Below, in pieces: positions 1 to 5,889 of a stretch of DNA of 10,680 nucleotides; within the stretch, counting starts at the first letter, position 1; each line of letters starts with the position of its first letter. The DNA lies in the NCBI GenBank assembly GCA_030613835.1, contig JAUWLH010000036.1, forward strand, positions 1 through 10,680, in the 5' to 3' direction. Both the position numbers and the translations under genes were made by a program. The DNA is from Candidatus Bathyarchaeota archaeon. Lineage in GTDB: Archaea > Thermoproteota > Bathyarchaeia > TCS64. Under the pieces are notes generated by a model. It saw nothing but the letters and a program-made list of their open reading frames with translations, did not search any database and was not told where the DNA came from.

Positions 1-613
1 TACCACGTTCACTGAGGTAGTGATGCCAGAGAATCCTCGCTGCGACTGACCTCCAAGGCCGCCAGCCATCGGCAATTATCGCCGCCTCATCGTTGCTTGG
101 AACATTCTCCAGCTCTTTAACCTCCCTCATAGCCGATAGGAGGGCCAGGTCGCCCCTCGGCCAAACATCTGGGCGTCCTAGGGCCATCAATAGATAGATT
201 CCGGCGGTCCATGGGCCTATCCCTGTGAGCGAAGTGAGGACACTCATGACTTCCTCATCATCGAGGCGTTGCAATCCATCTAAATCAAGGGACCCGCATC
301 GGATCTCCTCTGCTAATATCCTGACGTACCTCGTCTTTTGATGGCTGAATCCAACGGCTTTCAACTCATCATCACTGAGACGGAGGAGGCCCTCTGGCGT
401 CAATGGGTTAACCTTTGCCAGGAGCTTGTCATAAGTGGCCTGCGCCGAGGCGAGCGAGACCTGCTGTTCCAGTATTATCTTGAGAAGGGATGGGAAACTT
501 GGGTCCCTGTCCCAGAGTGGGGGTAGTCCATAACGATCCACGACCCTCCTAAGATGGGGGTCAGATTCGATCAATGCCTTAACACCGATCAACAGTGACT
601 TGTCATCAAGCAC
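1..613 (-). CDS. AlkA-like DNA-3-methyladenine glycosylase (HhH-GPD), C-terminus cut off by window edge
   Basis: Base-excision repair glycosylase that would remove alkylated bases from DNA in the cytoplasm. The 204 visible residues show the family in order: an N-terminal helical part with ILEQQVSLASA (47-57), then a helix-hairpin-helix with LTGIGPWTA (129-137), then WPRGDLALLSA (151-161). Asp155 lies 20 residues after Trp135, the spacing of Trp218 to catalytic Asp238 in E. coli AlkA. WRPWRSVAARILW near 184-196 is also typical. The long N-terminal domain of E. coli AlkA is absent, as in the short Mag1-type branch. The start is GTG at 613: it is the first start codon after an in-frame TGA, with GGAG ten bases upstream. 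It overlaps the end of the upstream methyltransferase by 8 bases, so the two are probably co-transcribed and translationally coupled. The frame stays open to base 1, so the stop lies outside the window. Family assignment is firm; exact substrate range is inferred. Confidence 0.9.
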   Translation of the reverse strand, partial: MLDDKSLLIGVKALIESDPHLRRVVDRYGLPPLWDRDPSFPSLLKIILEQQVSLASAQATYDKLLAKVNPLTPEGLLRLSDDELKAVGFSHQKTRYVRILAEEIRCGSLDLDGLQRLDDEEVMSVLTSLTGIGPWTAGIYLLMALGRPDVWPRGDLALLSAMREVKELENVPSNDEAAIIADGWRPWRSVAARILWHHYLSERG

Positions 614-1295
614 CAGAGTTCTTCTCCGATACCAGTATGATCAAACCGCCCAGTAACAGTTCTTCTATTTCCGCGAAACCGAATACGCACGTGACCATCG
701 TCAATAACTTATCGTTTGTGGGCAGAAGCTTGAATGTGTCAAATAGTATGCTCCAGGGGTTGTTGGAGCGACTTCCACCCGCCACAGCCCCGATCAGTGG
801 GACCATTAGTCGCATATACGCACTCATTCCACCTCTGAGGATGAAGCTATCAGGCTTCCCGATGTCGATCAGGAGGAATTTCCCTCCTTCATCAAGCACC
901 CTGTGGGCCTCGCTGAACGAGGTCTTCTTGTCTAACGAGTCCCTCAGCGCGTAAGCCGCGGTTATGAAACCGATTGCCTCGGTCCTGAAGGGTAGGGCCT
1001 CGAAGATTCCCCTGACATAGTGGTGGTTGAGTCCCCTGTTTCTCTCCCTCGCTCTTGAATGCATCTTGTCCGAGAAATCGAGGCACACCAGTTGTCCATC
1101 GATGTGCTCCTGGATCATAGAGGAGTAGTTACCTGGCCCAGAACCCAACTCAAGGGCTACCCCATGAAGGGGTGAGGTTTTCTCCAGGCCCTTCACCCTG
1201 GCCTTGTCGTCTTGGTAGAAGCTGATGAGGTGGTTGACCCGCTCGTAGTCATCGATGATTGAGTCAAGTGCCTCGATTACCTCCTCCCAGATCAT
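606..1295 (-). CDS. UbiE/MenG-like class I SAM-dependent methyltransferase
   Basis: Class I methyltransferase of 229 residues. Seen in order: DYERVNHLISF (16-26), the entry helix typical of UbiE; the SAM-binding motif ELGSGPGNY (49-57); Asp73 at the end of strand 2 (CLDFSD); AAYALRD (113-119), equivalent to the UbiE YGLRN motif; RVLDEGGKFLLID (132-144); and a C-terminus ending in GF(x5)ELLLGGLIILV (206-222) like the UbiE tail. UbiE/MenG proteins C-methylate quinone precursors, but nothing here shows the substrate, and archaeal relatives are diverse. An open frame continues upstream to 1481, but that part would overlap the divergent ThuA gene. I chose ATG 1295 because a TATA-like element (1326-1335) lies about 36 bases upstream. 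ATG 1322 is the alternative and would add nine residues. The gene overlaps the downstream glycosylase gene by 8 bases. Confidence 0.85.
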   Translation of the reverse strand: MIWEEVIEALDSIIDDYERVNHLISFYQDDKARVKGLEKTSPLHGVALELGSGPGNYSSMIQEHIDGQLVCLDFSDKMHSRARERNRGLNHHYVRGIFEALPFRTEAIGFITAAYALRDSLDKKTSFSEAHRVLDEGGKFLLIDIGKPDSFILRGGMSAYMRLMVPLIGAVAGGSRSNNPWSILFDTFKLLPTNDKLLTMVTCVFGFAEIEELLLGGLIILVSEKNSGA

Positions 1296-1325
1296 GATTG
1301 TTCCCAACCTGAGCACGCGCATGTA

Positions 1326-1335
1326 GGATATATGG
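1326..1335 (-). promoter_or_regulatory. Putative TATA box for the methyltransferase-glycosylase unit
   Basis: On the minus strand the sequence reads CCATATATCC, with its centre about 36 bases upstream of ATG 1295. That is the distance expected for an archaeal TATA box serving a transcript with a very short leader. No clear Shine-Dalgarno sequence precedes the start; AGGTTGGG is the nearest purine stretch. Inferred from position and composition only. Confidence 0.45.
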
Positions 1336-1355
1336 TTATCCAGCGGTCGCATGTG

Positions 1356-1366
1356 TTTAATATACC
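1356..1366 (+). promoter_or_regulatory. Putative TATA box for the ThuA-Gfo/Idh unit
   Basis: TTTAATATACC, with its centre about 34 bases upstream of ATG 1394. Transcription would begin roughly at 1385-1389, which leaves only a few leader bases. No Shine-Dalgarno sequence is present, which fits leaderless initiation. On the minus strand the same AT block reads GGTATATTAAA and could also serve the methyltransferase from a more distant start site. Similar ...ATACC elements precede the genes at 4505 and 9817. Confidence 0.55.
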
Positions 1367-1393
1367 AAAAAACCAACGGGTAACGTTGATTGT

Positions 1394-2038
1394 ATGAAGA
1401 AGGCAGTAATGGTTTGGGGTGGCTGGGACGGCCACGAGCCGAAACAGTGCGTGGACATATTCGAACCCTGGTTAAAATCAAAGGGCTACGACGTACTTGT
1501 CTCGGATAACCTTGAGACGTTCGCTGACGGGGAACTCATGAAGAGTATGAACCTCATCGTCCCAGTCTATACACAAGGAAAGATCACCAAAGAGCAGGAG
1601 ACCGGCCTACTTGAAGCGGTTAAGGACGGCGTCGGTATCGCCGGCTGGCACGGCGGGATGGGGGACAGCTTCAGGTGGAGCGTCAATTACCAGTTCATGG
1701 TGGGGGGCCAGTGGGTGGCCCACCCGGGAAACATCTACGATTACGAGGTAAACGTAGCGAAACCGGGTGACCCGGTGATGGAAGGCATTGGCACATTCAA
1801 GGTTCACAGCGAGCAGTACTACATGCAAGTTGACCCCAATGTCGAGGTCCTAGCGACCACCACCTTCAGCGGGGAGCACGCACCGTGGATCGAGGGAACA
1901 GTGATGCCCGTTGTCTGGAAGACCAAGTACGGCAATGGTAGGGTCTTCTTCTCGTCACTGGGACATGTCGCCAAAGAGTTTGATGTGCCCGAGGTCAAGA
2001 AGATAGTCCAGCGGGGCATGCTCTGGGCTTCAACGTGA
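1394..2038 (+). CDS. ThuA-family protein (class I glutamine-amidotransferase-like fold)
   Basis: A 214-residue protein matching the ThuA domain (trehalose utilisation family) over its whole length. Visible landmarks are the first strand KKAVMVWGGWDGHE (2-15), IVPVYTQGKIT (55-65), GIAGWHGGMGDSF (81-93), where His86 sits where amidotransferases carry the nucleophilic Cys, HSEQYY (138-143), and the C-terminal PVVWKTKYGNGRVFFSSLGH (172-191). All are typical of ThuA proteins, which therefore are not amidotransferases. In rhizobia ThuA works with the dehydrogenase ThuB in oxidising disaccharides to 3-keto derivatives. Here a Gfo/Idh/MocA oxidoreductase follows after 10 bases, so a joint role in carbohydrate oxidation is a reasonable inference. 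The ATG start is supported by the TATA-like element 34 bases upstream. No signal peptide is seen, so the protein should be cytoplasmic. The biochemical role of ThuA itself is poorly defined. Confidence 0.9.
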   Translation: MKKAVMVWGGWDGHEPKQCVDIFEPWLKSKGYDVLVSDNLETFADGELMKSMNLIVPVYTQGKITKEQETGLLEAVKDGVGIAGWHGGMGDSFRWSVNYQFMVGGQWVAHPGNIYDYEVNVAKPGDPVMEGIGTFKVHSEQYYMQVDPNVEVLATTTFSGEHAPWIEGTVMPVVWKTKYGNGRVFFSSLGHVAKEFDVPEVKKIVQRGMLWAST

Positions 2039-2048
2039 GGAGAATTGG

Positions 2049-3152
2049 ATGAAGCCGGTTAAAGTTGGGCTGGTCGGCAGCGGCTTCATAAGCGGTATCT
2101 ACCTTGAGAACAGCAAGGTCTTCAAGAGCTTCGATGTGGTCGCGTGTGCGGACCTCTTGATTGAGAGGGCCCAGGGACGCTCGGAGAAGTATGGGATACC
2201 TAAGGCGTGTTCAACTGAGGAGATAATGGTGGACCCCGAGATCGAGATAGTGCTCAACCTCACAACCCCTGATGGGCACCACAAGGTGGCGAAACAGGCC
2301 ATCGAGGCAGGTAAATCCGTGTACAACGAGAAGCCACTGTCTATTGATCTCGCTGACGGGAAGGAGCTGGTCGATTTGGCCAGGGAGAACAAGGTCCTCG
2401 TCGGTGGGGCACCGGACACGTTCCTTGGCGGGGGTATACAGACATGCAGGAAGATCATAGACGATGGGTGGATAGGGAAGCCGGTGGCGGTCACGGCGTT
2501 CATGACCTGCCCAGGACATGAGAGCTGGCACCCGGATCCCGAGTTCTACTACAAGAAGGGCGGGGGACCCATGTTCGATATGGGGCCATATTACCTCACG
2601 ACCCTCGTGAACCTGGTTGGACCCATTAGGCAGGTGAAGGCATCGACTAAGATCACCTTCGATGAACGGACCATCACAAGTGAGCCCAGGAACGGGACCA
2701 AGATAAAAGTAGATGTGCCAACCCACGTCGCCGGGATAATGGATTTCCATAACCAGGCAACCGGAGTAATCATTACGAGCTTTGATGTTTGGAGCGCACA
2801 GCTGCCCCGTATCGAGGTGTACGGGACACACGGCTCGCTGAGCGTCCCTGACCCCAACACGTTCGGCGGGCCTGTTCAGGTGTACCTGCCTGATGACAAG
2901 GAGTGGAAGGATGTACACTTGACCCATGGGTACACGTTCAACAGTAGGGGATTAGGCGTCGCTGATATGGCTTATGCGTTGAGGTCTGGTCGTCCACATA
3001 GAGCGAACGGTGACCTGACTTACCATGTGCTAGAGGCTATGCATGCCTTCCACGAGGCATCTGACAGCGAGAGGACAGTGAAAATGTTGAGCACGGTCGA
3101 GAGGCCAGCTCCTCTCCCCTTAGGGCTTCTCAAGGGGTCACTGGACCCTTAG
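2049..3152 (+). CDS. Gfo/Idh/MocA-family NAD(P)-dependent oxidoreductase
   Basis: A 367-residue dehydrogenase of usual family length. The N-terminal Rossmann domain begins VGLVGSGFISG (6-16) and carries the conserved EKP (94-96), whose Lys95 is the expected catalytic lysine. The C-terminal substrate domain has GGGPMFDMGPYYL (171-183). Many members have D-x3-H at this place; here it is Asp177 and Tyr181, a variant that may change the proton relay or the substrate. Family members oxidise or reduce hydroxyls of sugars and inositols. The gene begins 10 bases after the ThuA stop, with GAGGAG just before the ATG (the site overlaps the ThuA stop codon), so the two form an operon. The bacterial analogue is ThuA/ThuB, in which the ThuB dehydrogenase makes 3-keto sugars. 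No transporter or glycosidase is visible in this window, so the substrate is unknown. The coding sequence ends within a hairpin that may be the terminator. Confidence 0.92.
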   Translation: MKPVKVGLVGSGFISGIYLENSKVFKSFDVVACADLLIERAQGRSEKYGIPKACSTEEIMVDPEIEIVLNLTTPDGHHKVAKQAIEAGKSVYNEKPLSIDLADGKELVDLARENKVLVGGAPDTFLGGGIQTCRKIIDDGWIGKPVAVTAFMTCPGHESWHPDPEFYYKKGGGPMFDMGPYYLTTLVNLVGPIRQVKASTKITFDERTITSEPRNGTKIKVDVPTHVAGIMDFHNQATGVIITSFDVWSAQLPRIEVYGTHGSLSVPDPNTFGGPVQVYLPDDKEWKDVHLTHGYTFNSRGLGVADMAYALRSGRPHRANGDLTYHVLEAMHAFHEASDSERTVKMLSTVERPAPLPLGLLKGSLDP

Positions 3153-3175
3153 CCTACCTTCTCTTTATACTCTTG
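3132..3175 (+). terminator. Possible terminator after the ThuA-Gfo/Idh unit
   Basis: Arms AAGGGGTC (3132-3139) and GACCCTT (3144-3150) pair around a 4-base loop with one bulged G, and overlap the stop codon of the oxidoreductase gene. A pyrimidine-rich stretch (CCTTCTCTTTATACTCTT, about 3157-3174) follows. Archaeal termination depends mainly on U-rich tracts, so the pyrimidine stretch may matter more than the hairpin. Confidence 0.35.
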
Positions 3176-3256
3176 ATGGCTCCCTCGCCCTGTTTCAGGT
3201 CGAACGCAGCCCAATATCATCTACGTGCGCGCCTCGGAGAATGAGTGGAGAGTAGA

Positions 3257-3299
3257 TATTTTATCTCCAAATAACACGTTCAAGGCAAGGAGGATATTC
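3257..3299 (+). promoter_or_regulatory. Promoter and strong ribosome binding site of the epimerase gene
   Basis: TATTTTATC at 3257-3265 is a TATA-like element about 39 bases upstream of ATG 3300. AGGAGG at 3288-3293 sits six bases before that ATG, an almost ideal Shine-Dalgarno spacing. This fixes the start at 3300 and not at the GTG at 3225, which lies upstream of the TATA element. Confidence 0.6.
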
Positions 3300-4148
3300 A
3301 TGAGGATACTTGTCATGGGGGGAGCTGGAAGACTCGGTTACTCCGTATCTAGGCAGTTGGTGGAGAATGGGTATACGGTACGTGTTTTTGACCTCCCACA
3401 CGTAGATTGGAGCCATGTAGAGCGACTAGGAGTCGAAGTCTTCAGGGGAGACATCACGGATCAGGGCAACGTATTGGGTGCCTGTGAAAATGTTGAGGCC
3501 GTGGTCCACCTCGCCGCCCTGCTACCCCCGAGGAGCGAGTCGTCCCATGAGTTAACCATGAAGGTCAACGTCAACGGGACCGAGAACATTCTCAACAGCA
3601 TCACAGGGGACACCCCTATCGTCCTCACATCAAGCATCTCAACCTACGGGATAACGGTAGAAGCCCAGTCCCCAATCAAGGAGACAGCCCCCCAAAAGGC
3701 GCATAACAGCTACTCCGATAGCAAGATCAATGCAGAGAAGATTGTCGTGGACGCCGGCAACCCAACCAGCATCCTGAGGATCGCACCGATCAGCGTCGCC
3801 GACCTAGTGGAGCTCCCTGATATCATCCCGTATCGCGGTGACCAGAGGGTGGAGTTCATATTCCTCGATGACGTGGCCTGCGCCATTGTCAACAGCCTTG
3901 GGGCATGCGATGACAGGGAGATATACAATATAGCGGGTGGGAAGTCTTGGCAGTTAACAGGAAGAGAGTACATTGACAGGTTCTACGCTGCGCTGGGCGT
4001 CGAAGTTGAGCCCGAGTTCTCGGAAGAGTATACAACGGTGGACTGGTACAACACCGATAAGAGCACGCCGCTGGGTTACCAGAGGACAAGTTTTAACCAA
4101 CTGGAAAGGAAGCTTGAGGTGATAGGTGAGGAGCTAGGACTGCGATGA
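3300..4148 (+). CDS. NAD-dependent epimerase/dehydratase (extended SDR)
   Basis: A 282-residue extended short-chain dehydrogenase. The NAD-binding motif GGAGRLG (7-13) fits GxxGxxG. It is followed by RGDITD (49-54), VVHLAA (68-73) and NVNGTENIL (90-98). The active-site Ser lies in LTSSIS (109-114), and YSDSK (138-142) is the catalytic YxxxK. The C-terminal end, LGYQRTSFNQL (258-268), is typical of sugar-nucleotide epimerases and related dehydratases or reductases. Such enzymes act on NDP-sugars or other hydroxylated compounds; the exact reaction cannot be read here. The start at 3300 rests on AGGAGG six bases upstream. Its stop overlaps the next start as ATGA, so the 99-residue protein is translationally coupled. 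It is separated from the Gfo/Idh gene by 147 bases with its own promoter signals, but sits on the same strand as that sugar-type unit, so a shared metabolic theme is possible. Confidence 0.9.
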   Translation: MRILVMGGAGRLGYSVSRQLVENGYTVRVFDLPHVDWSHVERLGVEVFRGDITDQGNVLGACENVEAVVHLAALLPPRSESSHELTMKVNVNGTENILNSITGDTPIVLTSSISTYGITVEAQSPIKETAPQKAHNSYSDSKINAEKIVVDAGNPTSILRIAPISVADLVELPDIIPYRGDQRVEFIFLDDVACAIVNSLGACDDREIYNIAGGKSWQLTGREYIDRFYAALGVEVEPEFSEEYTTVDWYNTDKSTPLGYQRTSFNQLERKLEVIGEELGLR

Positions 4149-4444
4149 GCGTACCGATGGAAAAGGCGTTGGAGAACCTCGATAACGTGATCAAGAAGAT
4201 ATCAGACGAGTCCGTGAGGGAGCGGCTCGGCGAGGCCAGAAAGATCATCTCTCAGAACAGGAAGAAGATATGGCTCAGGACCAAGACAGGAAAACCTATG
4301 GCGGAGGAGACACAGGCGATCACCGAGAAGATCGTAAGCGCTAGGGAGGGTTCCGAGGAGATGGAGCCAGTTCTATCCGAGCTTGAGGCACAGATGAGTA
4401 AGATCAGGGAAGAGAGCCGACGACGCAGCATGGTGGTCACCTGA
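4145..4444 (+). CDS. Small charged helical protein of unknown function
   Basis: I do not recognise this 99-residue protein. It is very rich in Lys, Arg and Glu, has no Cys, and is predicted by eye to be almost entirely helical: helices around 5-45 and 52-94, separated by a turn at TKTGKP (46-51). Heptad-like spacing of Leu, Ile and Met (for example 73-95) suggests a coiled coil. There is no signal peptide or membrane segment. Its ATG overlaps the epimerase stop as ATGA, with GGAG a little upstream inside the epimerase gene, so it is a real coupled downstream gene and not a chance frame. The ATG at 4157 (Met5) is an alternative start. A role as an accessory or partner of the epimerase is guessed from coupling alone. 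Confidence 0.7.
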   Translation: MSVPMEKALENLDNVIKKISDESVRERLGEARKIISQNRKKIWLRTKTGKPMAEETQAITEKIVSAREGSEEMEPVLSELEAQMSKIREESRRRSMVVT

Positions 4445-4454
4445 CAGTGCCGGG

Positions 4455-4497
4455 TTTTAAATACCAATTACAATAACTTAACACCAGTTTCTGGGGA
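4455..4497 (+). promoter_or_regulatory. Promoter and ribosome binding site of the DUF362 gene
   Basis: TTTTAAATACC (4455-4465) is a TATA-like element about 45 bases upstream of the GTG start at 4505. GGGGA (4493-4497) lies seven bases before that GTG and supports it as the true start. Transcription would begin around 4484-4488. The element shares the ATACC ending with the TATA-like elements at 1356 and 9780. Confidence 0.55.
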
Positions 4498-4504
4498 ATA
4501 TACC

Positions 4505-5845
4505 GTGAAGAGTAAAGTTTACTTCATGGACGACCGGTACTCTGGCGCGCAGTCAAGCATCCCAGCTAAGGCTCAGCAGCTATTCGATGAGTCTGGACTA
4601 TATGATTGCTTCGACGCGGGGGAAACGGTCGCCGTTAAATGCCATATGGGGGAGTGGAACAACTCCGCGTACCTCCGACCTATCCTGATCAGGGTGATCG
4701 TAGACAAGATAAAGGAACACGGAGGGAGGCCCTTCGTCACCGACACGACGACGGCGCCCTACTATTACTACGGGTCTAGGAGCACCGCTTCCCTGCACCT
4801 TGAGACTGCGGCCCGCAACGGGTTCACGCAGCAAAGCATGGGGTGCCCCATCATCATCAGTGACGGCCTGTACGGCACAGATGATGTCAAGATAGACATT
4901 CCTGATGGGCTAATCCTCAAGGAGGGCTACCTGGCCAAAGGGATAGCTGAGGCAGACTCCATGATCGTCATCAGTCACTTCAAGGGGCACGGCTCAGGTG
5001 TCTACGGGGGGAGCATAAAGAACATCGCCATTGGATGCAGCAGCAAGAGGGGTAAGTTCAACGTCCACATGTGCAACCACCCGACGGTTGGATGGAATAC
5101 CTGGAAGTTCACCAGCGAGAACTGCATCGGGGAGGAGTGCCCGGATGCTGAGTTGTGCAACAACCTTTGCCCCGTTAACGCCCTCAAGATCAAGGAGAAC
5201 CACGCCGAATACGACCCCGAGAAATGCATCGGTTGCTTCGGGCACCAGATGCCCCTTTACAGATGTGACCTCTGGGAGAAGGGAGAAAAGTTCGAGGACT
5301 GGCGCAACTATTTCCTCGTTGGCATGGGTGACGCCGCATCGGCTTACACCGAGCATATCGGCCGCGAGAAGATCGGTTACCTGAGCTATGCGCTGGACAT
5401 CGCCCCGGCGTGTGACTGCGTACCTGGCTCGGATAGGCCGGTCATACCTAACCTGGGGGTGTTCGCCTCAAGGGACCTCGTGGCCATAGACATGGCGGGA
5501 CTTGATATGTCAACGAAGGCAACTGGGATACCGGGCAGCGCAGCCGAGACCCACGGTGTCATGAACTCGGGGGACGAAAAATTCCCCGGGCGCGTCGGCA
5601 TGCGCCAGTGGATAACCGCTAACGCCTGTGTTGCACACGGTTCTGGGAGCAAGGAGTACGAGCTGGTGGAGCCCGAGCTGAGGGAGGACGAGGCGTGGCT
5701 GGCGCACAAGAGTTTCAGCCCTGGGAGACCCTCGGGTTGGTATCTCAACAAGGTCATGGAGAAGGCCGGAGCCTGGACGCCATCGGGCGGGTTCAAGTAC
5801 AGCAACGAGCCTAGACTGACCATCGAGGAGCTCAGCAAGAGGTAA
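4505..5845 (+). CDS. DUF362 iron-sulfur protein with atypical cysteine spacing
   Basis: A 446-residue protein matching DUF362. The N-terminal half has VAVKCHMGEWNN (43-54), the GGRPFVTDTTT segment (73-83), and MIVISHFKGHGSGVYGGSIKN (153-173), the hallmark region of the family. A ferredoxin-like insertion follows. First group: C207-x4-C212-x5-C218-x3-C222-P. Second group: C241-x2-C244-x9-C254, with no evident fourth Cys unless C303 or C305 supplies it. Standard members use C-x2-C-x2-C-x3-CP, so these spacings are unusual. The C-terminal half resumes DUF362 with LGVFASRDLVAIDMAGLDM (317-335). The function of DUF362 is not established; a redox or electron-transfer role is inferred from the clusters. 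It appears to be transcribed alone, with its own promoter upstream and a hairpin terminator downstream. GTG start chosen from the GGGGA seven bases before it. Confidence 0.88.
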   Translation: MKSKVYFMDDRYSGAQSSIPAKAQQLFDESGLYDCFDAGETVAVKCHMGEWNNSAYLRPILIRVIVDKIKEHGGRPFVTDTTTAPYYYYGSRSTASLHLETAARNGFTQQSMGCPIIISDGLYGTDDVKIDIPDGLILKEGYLAKGIAEADSMIVISHFKGHGSGVYGGSIKNIAIGCSSKRGKFNVHMCNHPTVGWNTWKFTSENCIGEECPDAELCNNLCPVNALKIKENHAEYDPEKCIGCFGHQMPLYRCDLWEKGEKFEDWRNYFLVGMGDAASAYTEHIGREKIGYLSYALDIAPACDCVPGSDRPVIPNLGVFASRDLVAIDMAGLDMSTKATGIPGSAAETHGVMNSGDEKFPGRVGMRQWITANACVAHGSGSKEYELVEPELREDEAWLAHKSFSPGRPSGWYLNKVMEKAGAWTPSGGFKYSNEPRLTIEELSKR

Positions 5846-5857
5846 TTTAGATCACAA

Positions 5858-5889
5858 GGTATCTCAACGTGATACCGCCTCTATTTTTC
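5858..5889 (+). terminator. Hairpin terminator between convergent genes
   Basis: A perfect 6-bp stem, GGTATC (5858-5863) and GATACC (5871-5876), encloses a 7-base loop and is followed by CTATTTTTCT with five T at 5885-5889. It lies 12 bases after the DUF362 stop. The T run falls inside the last codons of the converging gene. It most likely ends the plus-strand transcript; the hairpin could also protect or end the opposite one. Confidence 0.6.

Noticed and set aside
595..954. Plus-strand 119-codon open frame
   Set aside because: It lies antisense within the methyltransferase gene; it is rich in Ser and Pro with no recognisable domain, as expected of a shadow frame.
1296..1481. N-terminal extension of the methyltransferase frame up to 1481
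   Set aside because: It would overlap the divergent ThuA gene and both promoter elements, and the added 62 residues show no methyltransferase features.
2211..2927. Minus-strand 238-codon open frame
   Set aside because: Fully antisense to the Gfo/Idh oxidoreductase, which carries clear motifs; the antisense text has no domain signature.
3225..3299. GTG start extending the epimerase by 25 residues
   Set aside because: The TATA-like element and AGGAGG both lie inside this stretch, and the Rossmann fold begins exactly at Met 3300.
5386..5838. Minus-strand 150-codon open frame
   Set aside because: Antisense to the C-terminal half of the DUF362 gene; the Ser- and Leu-rich text looks like a shadow.
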